Positions 27,661 through 38,100 of a DNA stretch of 64,000 nt are shown piece by piece. Origin of the DNA: Buttiauxella massiliensis (GTDB lineage Bacteria; Pseudomonadota; Gammaproteobacteria; Enterobacterales; Enterobacteriaceae); assembly GCF_902500225.1 (NCBI RefSeq), contig NZ_LR722648.1, forward strand, positions 141,676 through 205,675. The letters run 5' to 3'. Each line of letters starts with the position of its first letter. Within the stretch, counting starts at the first letter, position 1. The notes under the pieces were generated by a model that was not told the DNA's origin, did no database searches, and was given only the letters and a program-made list of their open reading frames with translations. The translations under genes were made by a program, and so were the position numbers.

Positions 27661-28833
27661 CGCAATATTCTGGCAGTGTTAATTCCTGCTCTGCTGGTAG
27701 CCGGTGCAGCTAACGCTGCAGAAATCTACAACAAAAACGGCAACAAACTGGACTTCTATGGTAAAGCTGTAGGTGAGCATGGCTGGACGACTAACGGTCA
27801 CAGCACAAACGCTGACTCTACCTATGCCCGTATTGGCTTCAAGGGTGAAACCCAGATCAATGACCAGATGATTGGTTACGGTCAGTGGGAATACAACATG
27901 ACCGCTTCCAACCCGGAAGGCGCTCAGAGCCAAAATACTCGTCTGGCATTTGCTGGTCTGAAATTTGGTGATGCAGGTTCCCTGGATTACGGCCGTAACT
28001 ATGGCGCAATCTACGACGTAGCGGCTTACACCGATATGTTCGTTGTTTGGGGTGGCGATTCATGGGCTGCTACCGACAACTTCATGACTGGCCGTACTAA
28101 TGGTGTTCTGACTTACCGTAACAGCAACTTCTTCGGTCTGGTTGACGGTCTGAACTTTGCTCTGCAATACCAGGGCAAAAACGATCGTAACAGTCCAGTT
28201 ACCGTTAACTATGACGACACTACTGGTACCCCAATCTCAGCTAGCCTGAGTGGTAACGGCGCTAAAGCTAACGGCGAAGGCTACAGCACTGCTGTAACTT
28301 ATGACTTTGCAGAAGGCTTCAGCGTAGCTGCGGGTTATGCAAACTCTGACCGTACCGATGCACAAAAGAATGCAGAAACAGCATCAACTCCAGCGGGTGT
28401 TCGCTATAACGGCGGCGCAAGTGGTGATCAAGCTGAAGCATGGTCTACTTCTGCTAAATACGATGCAAACAACGTGTACGCAGCAGTTATGTATGCAGAA
28501 ACGCAGAACATGACTCGTGAACCAGATGCAAACTTCGCTAACAAAACTCAGAACTTCGAAGCGGTTGTTCAGTACCAATTCGATTTCGGTCTGCGTCCAT
28601 CCGTGGGTTACGTGCAGTCTAAAGGTAAGGACCTTGTTGGTCGTAAAGGCTTTGCAGGCGGCGATGCTGACCTGGTTAAATATGTCGAAGTCGGTACCTG
28701 GTACTACTTCAACAAAAACATGAACGTTTACGCGGCATACAAATTTAACCTGCTGGACGACAACAGCTACGCACAAGCGACTGGTCAAGAAACTGATGAC
28801 CAGACCACTGTTGGTATCGTTTACCAGTTCTAA
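27652..28833 (+). CDS. ompF: General porin at the ompF locus
   Basis: A 393-residue precursor with signal peptide [22 protein letters not shown], a 16-stranded trimeric porin barrel and the C-terminal Phe (IVYQF) required for assembly. It sits between asnS and aspC with an ompF-type promoter and leader, so it is the ompF orthologue. Several parts look closer to PhoE/OmpK37-type porins ([18 protein letters not shown]). Oddly, the eyelet loop 3 motif PEFGGD is replaced: residues 128-136 read DMFVVWGGD, so the acidic residue equivalent to Glu117 is Val132. Selectivity may differ from E. coli OmpF. Confidence 0.93.
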   Translation: MMKRNILAVLIPALLVAGAANAAEIYNKNGNKLDFYGKAVGEHGWTTNGHSTNADSTYARIGFKGETQINDQMIGYGQWEYNMTASNPEGAQSQNTRLAFAGLKFGDAGSLDYGRNYGAIYDVAAYTDMFVVWGGDSWAATDNFMTGRTNGVLTYRNSNFFGLVDGLNFALQYQGKNDRNSPVTVNYDDTTGTPISASLSGNGAKANGEGYSTAVTYDFAEGFSVAAGYANSDRTDAQKNAETASTPAGVRYNGGASGDQAEAWSTSAKYDANNVYAAVMYAETQNMTREPDANFANKTQNFEAVVQYQFDFGLRPSVGYVQSKGKDLVGRKGFAGGDADLVKYVEVGTWYYFNKNMNVYAAYKFNLLDDNSYAQATGQETDDQTTVGIVYQF

Positions 28834-28864
28834 TTATCCAGCAACTTTGTTGCAAGGATGATTT

Positions 28865-28892
28865 AAAAACAGGGCTTCGGCCCTGTTTTTTT
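28865..28892 (+). terminator. ompF terminator
   Basis: Stem ACAGGGC (28869-28875), TTCG loop, arm GCCCTGT (28880-28886), flanked by A- and T-runs. Confidence 0.93.
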
Positions 28893-29021
28893 ATGCCTGA
28901 AAAGTAGAAAAACTTATCTTGTGACGGGGGCTGTTTCTTTTTGTTGCAAACGGTTGGCATTTGCTAAAACAGCAGTTAACCTGAGAGCGTTACTCCCTCG
29001 ATATCACAATGGAAACCCGTC

Positions 29022-30212
29022 ATGTTTGAGAACATTACCGCTGCTCCTGCTGATCCAATTCTTGGTTTGGCCGATCTGTTTCGCGTCGATGACCGTCCGA
29101 CTAAAATTAACCTCGGCATCGGTGTTTATAAGGATGAAACGGGTAAAACTCCGGTTTTAACCTGTGTTAAGAAGGCGGAGCAGTATCTGCTGGAAAATGA
29201 GAGCACCAAGAACTACCTCGGCATCGACGGTATTCCAGAGTTTGGTAGCTGCACCCAGGAATTGCTGTTCGGGAAAAACAATGCTCTGAGTGCTAACAAA
29301 CGCGCTCGCACAGCACAAACCCCAGGTGGTACTGGCGCGCTGCGTGTTGCCGCTGACTTCCTCGCTAAAAACACCACAACCAAACGTGTGTGGGTGAGCA
29401 ATCCAAGCTGGCCGAACCATAAAAGCGTCTTTAACTCCGCTAGCCTGGAAGTGTGCGAGTATGATTATTACGATGCACAGAACCACTCTCTGAATTTCGA
29501 TGGCCTGGTCAACAGCCTGCAAGCTGCACAAGCTGGCGACGTGGTGTTGTTCCACGGTTGCTGCCATAACCCGACCGGTATCGACCCAACAGCTGAGCAA
29601 TGGAAAGTCCTGGCAGAGATGTCTCTGGCCAAAGGCTGGTTGCCACTATTCGATTTCGCCTACCAGGGCTTTGCCCGTGGTCTGGAAGAAGACGCAGAAG
29701 GCTTGCGTATCTTCGCAGCAAGCCATCAAGAGCTGATTGTGGCGAGTTCCTACTCCAAGAACTTCGGGCTCTACAATGAGCGTGTAGGTGCGTGTACGCT
29801 GGTTGCTGCTGATGCAGATACTGTTGACCGTGCATTCAGCCAGATGAAATCTGTGATACGTGCGAACTACTCTAACCCACCTGCTCACGGTGCATCGGTT
29901 GTAGCAACGATTCTTAGCAACGATGCCCTGCGTACTCTTTGGGAACAAGAGCTGTCCGACATGCGCCAGCGTATTCAGCGTATGCGTCACCTGTTTGTAA
30001 ATACCCTGCAAGAGAAAGGCGCTAATCGCGACTTCAGCTTCATCATCAACCAGAACGGCATGTTCTCGTTCAGCGGCCTGACTAAAGAGCAGGTACTGCG
30101 TTTACGTGAAGAGTTTGGTGTGTATGCAGTAGCATCCGGCCGAGTAAACGTAGCAGGTATGACTCCAGACAACATGGCGCCACTATGCGAAGCGATTGTC
30201 GCTGTGCTGTAA
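29022..30212 (+). CDS. aspC: Aspartate aminotransferase
   Basis: The 396-residue class I PLP enzyme interconverts aspartate/2-oxoglutarate and oxaloacetate/glutamate and also transaminates aromatic keto acids. The PLP lysine is Lys246 in [15 protein letters not shown]. The substrate-binding arginine region and GCCHNPTG motif are intact. The gene is complete, but its terminator 23 bp downstream has been split by IS4. Confidence 0.98.
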   Translation: MFENITAAPADPILGLADLFRVDDRPTKINLGIGVYKDETGKTPVLTCVKKAEQYLLENESTKNYLGIDGIPEFGSCTQELLFGKNNALSANKRARTAQTPGGTGALRVAADFLAKNTTTKRVWVSNPSWPNHKSVFNSASLEVCEYDYYDAQNHSLNFDGLVNSLQAAQAGDVVLFHGCCHNPTGIDPTAEQWKVLAEMSLAKGWLPLFDFAYQGFARGLEEDAEGLRIFAASHQELIVASSYSKNFGLYNERVGACTLVAADADTVDRAFSQMKSVIRANYSNPPAHGASVVATILSNDALRTLWEQELSDMRQRIQRMRHLFVNTLQEKGANRDFSFIINQNGMFSFSGLTKEQVLRLREEFGVYAVASGRVNVAGMTPDNMAPLCEAIVAVL

Positions 30213-30230
30213 GCCAGAATAGATAAAAAA

Positions 30231-30247
30231 AGAGCCGCACAATGCGG
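30231..30247 (+). terminator. Remnant of the aspC/gloC terminator (left half), including the IS4 target duplication
   Basis: AAAAAAAGAGCCGCACAATGCGG stops where IS4 begins. The last 13 bp (CCGCACAATGCGG, 30235-30247) recur after the element as CCGCACAATGAGG. Joined without the IS, the sequence would form an AGAGCCGC/GCGGCTCT hairpin with flanking A- and T-runs, a bidirectional terminator. Only a 4-bp CCGC/GCGG stem remains here. Confidence 0.85.
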
Positions 30248-30248
30248 T

Positions 30249-30284
30249 AATGCCAGTCAGTTAAGCAACTGACTGGCATTTTTG
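30249..30284 (+). terminator. Strong hairpin plus T-run at the IS4 end facing aspC
   Basis: ATGCCAGTCAGTT (30250-30262), loop AAGC, perfect 13-nt complement (30267-30279), then TTTT. It points in the aspC direction, so it can end aspC transcripts that read into the element. It also overlaps the last codons of the transposase. Confidence 0.8.
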
Positions 30285-31590
30285 TTCCAGGCTTTACCAT
30301 ATTTTCGTGGCCTTTCCTTTACCACTCTCGGGAAGGCTCTTTCTCTTCTTATCGGCAGCTTTACCATCTGCGCCATGCTCTCCATGTCCCGCATCAGTTC
30401 AGGGATCCGTCCCGGTGACGCCCCCTGCAATGTCATCAACATCCGCATCACCATTCCGCATGATCCCGAGAAGCTCAGCTGATTCGGCCAGTAACCTTTC
30501 AGACTGCCTGCCATTTTTATCATCTGATAACGCACAAGATTATACGCCAGCAGCACACCCCACAGTTCCTGCTCCACAAGCTCCGGCTTTTTACTCCGCA
30601 GCGTCAGCCTGCTCAGTTGCATTGTCTGTTTGATTTCCCGGTAACCCAGCTCGATTTCCCACCGATGGCTGTACAGCTCCGCCAGCTCCCCACCCGGATA
30701 GCGCATCGCATCTGTCATCGAGGTCAGCAGATGGCTGACTTTTCCTTTCCGGGTGACCGTCAACAGTCGGGCCGTCATTTCCTCTCCCAGCGCCGGCCAC
30801 TTTTTCCGCGCCTGCGGGCTGGTTTTCAGCCTCACCAGATGGTCGCCTTTTCCCAGCTTCTGTATTGCCTCGTACTGCGCGCCTTTCCTCAGTGGGACAT
30901 CCAGTGGCGTTGTTTCCCTGCCTGGCTCCAGGCGTTCAACAGGCCCAGAGAGTAATAGCCTTTATCCAGCAGGGTCAGGGTGTTATCGCCGGTCTGGTTT
31001 ATCAACTGCTCTGCCAGCGTGTATTCACTTTCCTTCATCGTGCCGAAAGCGGCGGCCGTTAACAGATGGCTGGTCAGCTCCATCTGGCAGACCATTTTAA
31101 CCTGAGGGTAGAGTCCGGGCTGACCGGCATACGTCTGACGCGGGAACGCTGTGTCGTTTTCGGCTGTGTCCGGTGTTCGCCAGACCACGCCATCCACGGC
31201 CAGCATTGTCAGGCCACACCAATGGGGATGAGTCGTGGCACCATGCCAGAGTGGTGCAGTTTGCAGGAACACCTGGCGAACAGCCTCGCTTCCCAGCCGC
31301 TGACGGGCCTGGATAACGGCGCTGGGGGCGACGAAGGGACGGTCACCCGGCAGCATGATATCCAGCCGGTTAACGATTTGATGAAGTGGCTCTTTACGCT
31401 CGAGTGCCATACCGATAACGCACCAGACCATCATTTCCAGCGGCAGACGGCGCTTACGCAGAGTGACAGTGCCGGACTCGGCAAGACAGCGGGAGATGAG
31501 CTCCGGGTCAAGAAAATCCCCGAGAGAAGTCATTGGGTTACGCAGAGAGTCGTAACGTGAAACGAGATCAAGAGCCTGTGCGATATGCAT
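30257..31590 (-). pseudogene. IS4 transposase, frameshifted
   Basis: Starting at ATG 31590, the frame encodes an IS4 transposase N-terminus ([19 protein letters not shown]) up to HWMSH, then stops at 30889. The remainder continues in another frame from about 30895 to 30257 (KGAQYEAIQKLGKGDHLVRL, then KTSPQARKK). One deleted base near 30897, where intact IS4 would read HWM-x-PLRKG, explains the break. Catalytic residues are split: the first two acidic residues (LAVDGV and LLDKGY) precede the break, and the YREK signature (Y-SH-R-WEI-E-LGYREI-K) follows it. Restored length would be about 444 residues. The copy should be inactive unless complemented in trans, or the deletion is a sequencing error. 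Confidence 0.93.
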
Positions 31591-31624
31591 AAAAAATCCG
31601 GAAACGGGTGAGCATTTCCGGATT
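31591..31624 (-). terminator. Terminator hairpin just before the IS4 transposase start
   Basis: Arms AATCCGGAAA (31595-31604) and TTTCCGGATT (31615-31624) form a perfect 10-bp stem. On the minus strand it is followed by six Ts ending right at the transposase ATG. A second perfect dyad, GGATCGGT/ACCGATCC, lies at 31639-31656. Together they should stop outside transcription from reaching the transposase gene. Confidence 0.75.
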
Positions 31625-31673
31625 CTTACACAGCCACTGGATCGGTCAACCGATCCTTAACTGATCGGCATTA

Positions 31674-31686
31674 CCGCACAATGAGG
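31674..31686. repeat. Right copy of the IS4 target-site duplication
   Basis: CCGCACAATGAGG matches the left copy at 30235-30247 except for one base (A for C). It continues into CTCTTTC, the second half of the original aspC/gloC terminator. Confidence 0.9.
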
Positions 31687-31710
31687 CTCTTTCTATTTCT
31701 GCGGCCTGAT

Positions 31711-32358
31711 TTACCAAACCGGTAATTCGTCTTGCAAGAAGGGATTGTGCAGGCGTTCGTAACCGAGCGTCGACAATGGTCCATGACCCGGAATAAACGT
31801 CACATCATCGCCCAATGGCAATAACTTACGTTTAATTGAGTCGATGAGTGCTGCATGATTACCCTGAGGGAAATCGCTACGCCCCACTCCACCTTTGAAA
31901 ATCACATCACCGGAAATCAGTAACTGGGATTGAGCATCAAAGAACACAACGTGGCCAGGTGTATGGCCCGGGCAATGCAGAACCTGGAGGGACACATTCC
32001 CTACCGACACCGTGTCACCTTCGTTCAGCCAGCGATCTGGCGTCAGCGGCAAACACTCTTCGAGGCCAAACATTTGGCTTTGCGCGGGTAAACCCTGCAA
32101 CCAGAATTCGTCTTCTTTTTCCGGCCCAACCACAGGAACACCATAGTGCTCAGCCAGTTCAGCAGCCGCTCCAACATGATCAAGATGGCCATGAGTTAAC
32201 AGGATCTGCGTAATTGTCACGCCTTTCGCAGTAACTTGCTGTTTGATCTTTTCGGCTTCTCCACCAGGATCAACCAATGCTGCCTGCTGAGTTTCTTCGC
32301 ACCAAATCAGAGAACAGTTTTGGCCGAATGCGGTGACCGGAATAATGTGATAGTTCAT
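31711..32358 (-). CDS. gloC: Type II hydroxyacylglutathione hydrolase GloC (YcbL)
   Basis: The 215-residue metallo-beta-lactamase-fold enzyme hydrolyses S-lactoylglutathione in methylglyoxal detoxification. The metal motif is THGHLDH with His56, His58, Asp60 and His61; further ligands sit in [15 protein letters not shown] and FIPGHGP. Length equals E. coli YcbL. Its terminator was shared with aspC and is now split by IS4, so its transcript would run into the element, where the hairpins at 31591-31656 lie. Confidence 0.94.
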   Translation of the reverse strand: MNYHIIPVTAFGQNCSLIWCEETQQAALVDPGGEAEKIKQQVTAKGVTITQILLTHGHLDHVGAAAELAEHYGVPVVGPEKEDEFWLQGLPAQSQMFGLEECLPLTPDRWLNEGDTVSVGNVSLQVLHCPGHTPGHVVFFDAQSQLLISGDVIFKGGVGRSDFPQGNHAALIDSIKRKLLPLGDDVTFIPGHGPLSTLGYERLHNPFLQDELPVW

Positions 32359-32398
32359 GACGCTCCAATACCGGCAACGCTCGCCGGATTCCGTTGTT

Positions 32399-32947
32399 TT
32401 ACCAATGCCTTAGTGGCCCGGTATCAATATGCACAAAGTTGCTGCTTGGGTAGTATCCTACACCACCAGCGCGCATAGATAATGCTGCTTTGCGAACATT
32501 GCTTAACGAAATCCCTTCAATATGGAAATCCATTGCCTGGCCTTTGGTGTGATAGCTCTTTTTAGCTACACCTCGGCTGTGGGCACGTAACTCATTGTTC
32601 GTGTCCAGGGAGCGATAACCAGATACCAGCTGCACCGGTTTGTTGGTTCCTAACAAACCTTGCAGGCGATAAAGCTGGTCAAACAATTTAGGGTCGATGG
32701 ATTTGATTTTGTTTGCGCGATAATCACGGAAGAAATGATTAAGCCTTGCTAATTCATCCTGAATATAGCCTTTACCATCGAAAAATTCAGCCTTCAATGA
32801 CTCCCCGGTATGCAGGTTATTAAGAGTCAGAATGCGTGGGCGCGGTGTTGATAGCATGGCAAACGCTTGTGTTGGTAACAGCGAGGCACCTAAAGCCACA
32901 CCACCCAACGCCAGCAGCTTGCGGCGGTTTGCGTCAAATTTGTCCAT
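32399..32947 (-). CDS. mepK: Murein DD-/LD-endopeptidase MepK (YcbK)
   Basis: The 182-residue protein belongs to the M15-like YcbK family. In E. coli MepK cleaves 3-3 and 4-3 peptide cross-links to let the sacculus grow. The start [16 protein letters not shown] carries a twin-arginine motif followed by a hydrophobic stretch ending near AFA, so export by Tat is likely. Metal-binding motifs are [15 protein letters not shown] and NFVHIDTG. I chose ATG 32947 by alignment with E. coli; an in-frame start 27 codons upstream is poor. It is placed next to ldtD, which makes the 3-3 links it cuts. Confidence 0.93.
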   Translation of the reverse strand: MDKFDANRRKLLALGGVALGASLLPTQAFAMLSTPRPRILTLNNLHTGESLKAEFFDGKGYIQDELARLNHFFRDYRANKIKSIDPKLFDQLYRLQGLLGTNKPVQLVSGYRSLDTNNELRAHSRGVAKKSYHTKGQAMDFHIEGISLSNVRKAALSMRAGGVGYYPSSNFVHIDTGPLRHW

Positions 32948-33057
32948 GATGTCCAGGTCTACAGGTAAAAAACGATCGAATAATATGCACTTTGGGCGCA
33001 CTGCTCCGCACCTTAACCGCCAAAACAAAGCGAGTCAAGGCGTGCAAAACCCAGTAA

Positions 33058-33083
33058 AACCGGGCCCTGTAGAGGCCCCGGAA
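33058..33083 (-). terminator. ldtD terminator
   Basis: CCGGGCCC (33060-33067) and GGCCCCGG (33074-33081) form a stem with one mismatch and a 6-nt loop. On the minus strand it is followed by TTTTACTGGGTTTT. It lies about 50 bp beyond the ldtD stop. Confidence 0.7.
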
Positions 33084-33129
33084 GGGCTAAGCGATTATTA
33101 CGACCGCTAATTCATTAGAATTACTGCAT

Positions 33130-35010
33130 TTAGCGGATTAATAGTTCAGCTTTTGAAAGGATTTGTGCGCCTGATCGCGCGGTAAGATCATAATTGTAAA
33201 TATCTGTACGGTACTGCGTGCGCCCGTCGTCACCGACAAAAGCGGTCAGGTAATAGAGACTCACCGGGATGGTCTGGCGAATGTTAACGTATTTAGTATT
33301 GCCATCTTTCAGTTGACTCGAAATCCGGGCATCGTTCCAGCCCGCATCTTGCAACAACATGCTTGCCAGCTCAGAGGCTTTGTTGACTCGTACACAGCCT
33401 GAACTCAACGCTCGCGCATCTTTCTGGAACAAGGTGTGGTTAGGCGTGTCATGCAAATAGATAGCGTCAGAACTCGGCATATTAAACTTGTAACGCCCTA
33501 ACGAGTTCTGCACCCCAGGTTTTTGCTGGAAGCGGAAAGGCAAGTTGCTGGCAGTAATAGTTTCCCAATCAACATGCCATGGGTCGATTGCTTCTGCATT
33601 ATTACTCCAACCGCGTAGCACGCTGTAACCATGACGGTCGAGATAGCCTGGGTCCTGGCGCACTTTTGGCAAAATATCGTTGCGTGCAAGTGTTGGTGGA
33701 ACATTCCACGGCGGGTTAACGACCACATTATTAAGCGCACTGCTCATCATTGGCGTTTTGCGATCTGGCCGTCCAACGATGACGCGTGAAGCCAATACTT
33801 CACTGCCGTTAAGGTAATAGCTCAGAGAATAGTTAGGGATATTTACCATAATGCCGGTATCGAGTTTTTTCGGCAGTAAACGTAAACGTTGAATGTTTAA
33901 TGCAACCAGCGACGCACGTTGTTGCGGTGTGACATTCAGCCAGTCACGTGTTAATTGCCCGATTGAGCCATCAACACCCAAACCTTGCCATTTCTGGAAA
34001 CGTTTTACGCCTTCAACCAACTCTTTGCTGTAGGCACTTCGAACAGCTGGAGTTGATTTCTTTTTCTTCCCAGCCACTGCATCTGGCGTCTGTTGCGCGG
34101 TTTGCTCGCCATCTATCTGAATAGCTGAAGGACTGACGACAACCGCAGCCTTAGCAGCACCGTCACGCTCAGGTAACGGAATCGAAGGTTCGGCCTGCAA
34201 CATACCGGTACGCGCGAGTATTTCCCGTAGCGCTGGAACATCATTGCTCCACTGGCCGGGACGCAGAGTTTCAGCGCTGGTCAATTGAGGCCATGGGCGC
34301 GAGTCAGTGAGTAAGTGCACCAACGACTGGTGCAGCTTGGCGTATTGCGGATGCTGAGGGGCTAGCGTTTCAACAAAACTGACTAGCGTCCCTTGATCTA
34401 CCGCCACTTGCCATTGGTTAATAACCGAGATAGGCGGAGTTTGCAGCTTGTAAGGCTTAGCGCTGTACAACCAGCGATTGCCTTCCGTCGGAATGCCATA
34501 AACAAATTGCAAATAACCCATCATCGCATCAGACAATACAATATCGCGCGATAACCCCGTGACAGACGGATCGGTAAGCAGTTCTACCCAGGTAGTAAAC
34601 TGTGGTTGGATGCCAGAAATGGCAACTTCGGCAAGTTGCTGCTGGAAAGCCTTCACGGCATCGCGATTCTCCCACATCGGTTTCATCTCGCGGGCAGCAT
34701 AAAATGCAGACAACGCATTCAGATAAACCGGGGTGTAGCCCGCAGGCAAATGCGCCACGAGCTGAGAACGGCTTTGTGCGGCAGACATGCCGGTAGAATT
34801 TAGCGGTAACACTCCCACCATAGTAGCGGTAGCAGCAGATTGCGGTAGTGGTTGGTCTGGGGAGCTGGTTGGTTCAATGCTCACAGCAGAGCTGTCAGAA
34901 GGAACGACCGCTGGCTCATCGGCCTGCGCCATAAACAGTGGAGCGAAACTCAGTGCCAGCCCGTAACCGAGCGCTGACAGCTTAAAACCGTGCAATTTTG
35001 TTAGCAACAT
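33130..35010 (-). CDS. ldtD: L,D-transpeptidase LdtD (YcbB)
   Basis: A 626-residue exported enzyme (E. coli 615). It forms 3-3 meso-DAP cross-links and can bypass beta-lactam-sensitive transpeptidases, with a role in repair of the sacculus under outer-membrane stress. It has an N-terminal signal sequence, a scaffold domain (~80-230), a peptidoglycan-binding domain (~330-385, [20 protein letters not shown]) and a YkuD catalytic domain (~395-580). Cys539 in ALSSGCVRV and the His in IYLHDTPN are in place; Cys539 equals E. coli Cys528. In E. coli it belongs to the Cpx regulon; no clear CpxR box was seen. A CCCAGC/GCTGGG hairpin at 35045-35063 lies in its leader. Confidence 0.95.
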   Translation of the reverse strand: MLLTKLHGFKLSALGYGLALSFAPLFMAQADEPAVVPSDSSAVSIEPTSSPDQPLPQSAATATMVGVLPLNSTGMSAAQSRSQLVAHLPAGYTPVYLNALSAFYAAREMKPMWENRDAVKAFQQQLAEVAISGIQPQFTTWVELLTDPSVTGLSRDIVLSDAMMGYLQFVYGIPTEGNRWLYSAKPYKLQTPPISVINQWQVAVDQGTLVSFVETLAPQHPQYAKLHQSLVHLLTDSRPWPQLTSAETLRPGQWSNDVPALREILARTGMLQAEPSIPLPERDGAAKAAVVVSPSAIQIDGEQTAQQTPDAVAGKKKKSTPAVRSAYSKELVEGVKRFQKWQGLGVDGSIGQLTRDWLNVTPQQRASLVALNIQRLRLLPKKLDTGIMVNIPNYSLSYYLNGSEVLASRVIVGRPDRKTPMMSSALNNVVVNPPWNVPPTLARNDILPKVRQDPGYLDRHGYSVLRGWSNNAEAIDPWHVDWETITASNLPFRFQQKPGVQNSLGRYKFNMPSSDAIYLHDTPNHTLFQKDARALSSGCVRVNKASELASMLLQDAGWNDARISSQLKDGNTKYVNIRQTIPVSLYYLTAFVGDDGRTQYRTDIYNYDLTARSGAQILSKAELLIR

Positions 35011-35149
35011 CCCTTGCCCCCTGTTTATACCTGTTTTTACATCACCCAGCTTTTGTCGCTGGGTTTTAATAATCAGTATATAAACAGCGAATATTATTTG
35101 CCCGTATAAATGTAAATAAAATTAAAGATTAAGAATTCTGAGAAAAGAA

Positions 35150-35171
35150 AACGCGGGCCGTAGCCCGCGAT
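35150..35171 (-). terminator. Terminator of the cmoM-mukFEB operon
   Basis: CGCGGGC (35152-35158), loop CGTA, GCCCGCG (35163-35169), with TTTTCTTTT on the minus-strand exit side, beginning 4 bp after the mukB stop. Confidence 0.88.
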
Positions 35172-35173
35172 TT

Positions 35174-38100
35174 TTATGACGCATCTATTGTGCCGGCAAC
35201 CGGCTCAGGAAGCGGTGGTGCAAAGCCCCTGAGTCCTACAACATGGACGTGTTCATGGTTCTGAACAACCTTACGTACCAGCTTGTAGGTGGTGCCTTTT
35301 TCTGGGCTGATGTTCTCTGGCGCTGCAATGATCAGTTGCATTTCAAGTCTCTCACACAGCTCAAACAGCGTAGCAATTGACTTAGCATCCAGTCGTGCCG
35401 CCTCATCGAGGAACAGTAAACGACATGGGGAGATATCTTTACCACGCAGTCGACGCGACTCTTCTTCCCAGCTTTGAACGACCATCACCAGAATTGACAT
35501 ACCGGTACCGATAGCTTCACCGGTCGATAATGCGCCACTTTCCGCACGCAACCAGCCATCTGAACCACGGTTTACTTCAACTTCCATTTCCAGGTAGTTG
35601 CGGTAATCGAGCAGCTCCTCACCAATAGTTTGTGGAGTGCGCTGGCCCATATCAATTTGCGGATTCAGGCGTTGATACAGTTTCGCTAATGCTTCCGAGA
35701 AGCTCAGGCGATTGCTATTAAACAGATCCTGATGCTGCTCATGTTGTTCTGAAAGCACATTCAGCAATGTCGCATGCGTTTCGCGAACGTTCACATTTAA
35801 ACGCACGCTGTTTACCTGGCCAAAGGAGACGCTTTGCAACCCTTGGTTAAGCATGCGGATGCGATTCTGCTCGCGCTGAATCGTCTTGCGAATGATGTTC
35901 GCCGCACTGCGTGAACTGATGGCCAATTTTTGCTCACGAGAGGTCAACTCTTCCGTCAGGCGGCTCAGCTCAATTTCCATCTGCTCGATAGCTTCGACAG
36001 GATCATCGGTACGGATAATGTCCTGACGAATACGTTCGCGCAGATGCTGATAAACCGCGACAAAGAACTGAATTTTGCGCTCTGGTCGTTTTGGATCTTC
36101 TGACATGCGAAGCACATCGCGCAGATGTTCGTTATCCGCAACAGCAAGGCGCAAAGCACCCAACGCTTTATCCGAGATTGAACGAAGCTCGTCGCCGGTG
36201 ACATAGGCCAACTCGCGGCGATGCAAACGACGCTCTACGCCGTTTTCTTTCACCATGCGCATCACGGCACACCAGCCAGCTTTCGCGGTGACAACATGCT
36301 CACGCATTTCGAAATAGCTGCGCTCTAGTTGCTTGAGCTTGCGGTTCAGGTTGCTCATTTCCGCTTCACACATGGTCAGCGCTTTTTCGAGCTGATTACG
36401 GCGTGAACGGTTATTACTCAATGCCGTGTGCAGTTCATCACGACGCGCACGCGCACGCTCTTCTGCACCCAGATCTGCACGAACACCGATATCGCTTAAC
36501 TCTTTGTGCAGGTCGGTTAACAGCTCTTTTTTGGTATCAAACGAACTTTTCAGCGACGCCATTAACTGGCTGAACTGACTCAGTTGCTGCGCATGGCTAC
36601 GCAGTGCCTCACGGGAACGGGTACGTTCAGCTTCAGCATGTTCCAGACGGTTACGCAGTTTTTCATTCAAATCGCTATTGCCATCAAGCATAGCGGCTGA
36701 GTCAGAGTAACCAAAGTGCGCACGACGTTGCACCACTTCGGTCAATGCGAACGCCTGTTGGCGCGCATCGCGCTGGACTTGTTGCGCGTACTGATAATCT
36801 TCTTTTAGCTGTTCGAACTGCTCAGGGTCACTTTGCAATACCGAAGCCACAGCTTCGAGTTTAGCCAGCTGATTACCGAACTGATGGAGGAAACGCGCGG
36901 CTTCATCTGCTTCGTCCAGACGTTCACGAATTTCATCACAACGATCGGCCAGCGTTTCGTCATTGAGCAAACTGATGCGAGGCAACAGGCGGTTAAGTTG
37001 ATCAACCCCCTCTTTAGCCTGTTCAAATTGCTGACGCTGCTGCTGGTTGTCATTTTCATGACTGTTGATAGCGCGTTCAACTTCGCCGCGGCGAGTATTG
37101 AGCTGTCGAATTTCTTCTTCAGGGTCGTCGTCAAACGCCACGCCCAAATGCTGGCCGATGAAACGGCTAAATGACTGATGTAAACGCTGAGATTTCTGAA
37201 CATCAAACGACAGCGTTGCGAAACGCTCCGCCAGAGTTTCACGCTCAGCATGGAGATTTTCAAGACGATTCTCACGGGCTGCACGGCCAAACAGAGGCAA
37301 CACCGGCAAACGAGAATAACGCCACTGACGCTCGGCAGTTTTTACCAGAACGGCAGCATTAAGCTCTTCAACGGTAAACACGCTGTCATCGAAGGAAGAT
37401 GGGTCCCCTTCAATCAGATACAGATCTTCCGGGCAATCTTCGAGATTATCCAGTTGATCACGAACCAGTGACAAATCTGGAACCACGATTGCATGACGCG
37501 ATGGGCCGTACAACGCAGAGAAGTACGGTGCGTCATCGATGCTAATGTCGTCATAAATCTCTGACAACAACACGCCGCCAAAGCGTTCAGCCAAGGCATT
37601 CAGACGCGAGTCTTCAGCGCCACCAGGTTGGCTAAGACGTTCAATTTCATCGTCGATAGCACGTTTACGCGCCCCCACTTCATCACGCTCAACCGTAACT
37701 TCACGCTCGCGCTCAAGCAGTTGCTGCATGTATTCCGTAACTTGCTGGCTGCTTTCAAACTGCTCATGACTCTGCTCGCACAACTGGGTAAGGCTGGTTT
37801 GTGCTGCCAGCCAAATCGGTGCGCGCTGTTGCAGGCGTTTAATACGAGCCTGAATTTGCTCTTGTTCCTGGCGCAAGTTGGCACGCTGGTCACTGGCATC
37901 AGAAACGCGTTGCTGCAATGTCTCGATGCGTTCAGAAAGTTCTTCGTGCAACACTTCCAAATCTTCAGGATCGAAGTGTTTGCCCTGGCGCTTACAGAAC
38001 TCAGCAAACATGCGCTCGGCTTCTTGCTGTTCGCGCAGGCGTTGTTCAAGTTCATTAAGGCGCGCTCTGAGCGGCTGAACTTGTTCCATCAGGTGACGCT

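Larger units (their letters stand above)
30248..31673 (-). mobile_element. Insertion sequence IS4 (complete length)
   Basis: The element is 1426 bp, exactly the size of IS4. The ends are TAATGCCAGTCAGTTAAG (30248-30265) and, read inward from 31673, TAATGCCGATCAGTTAAG; they match at 16 of 18 positions. It is flanked by a 13-bp target duplication with one mismatch, within the 11-13 bp range of IS4. It encodes a single DDE transposase on the minus strand that is broken by a frameshift. It is the only insertion sequence in the window. Confidence 0.97.

Noticed and set aside
30257..30835. C-terminal IS4 transposase frame as a separate gene
   Set aside because: It is the continuation of the same transposase after a one-base deletion, not an independent protein.
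35045..35063. CCCAGC/GCTGGG hairpin with plus-strand T-run upstream of ldtD
   Set aside because: No rightward gene precedes it, so it is not called as a terminator; it may just be leader structure of ldtD.
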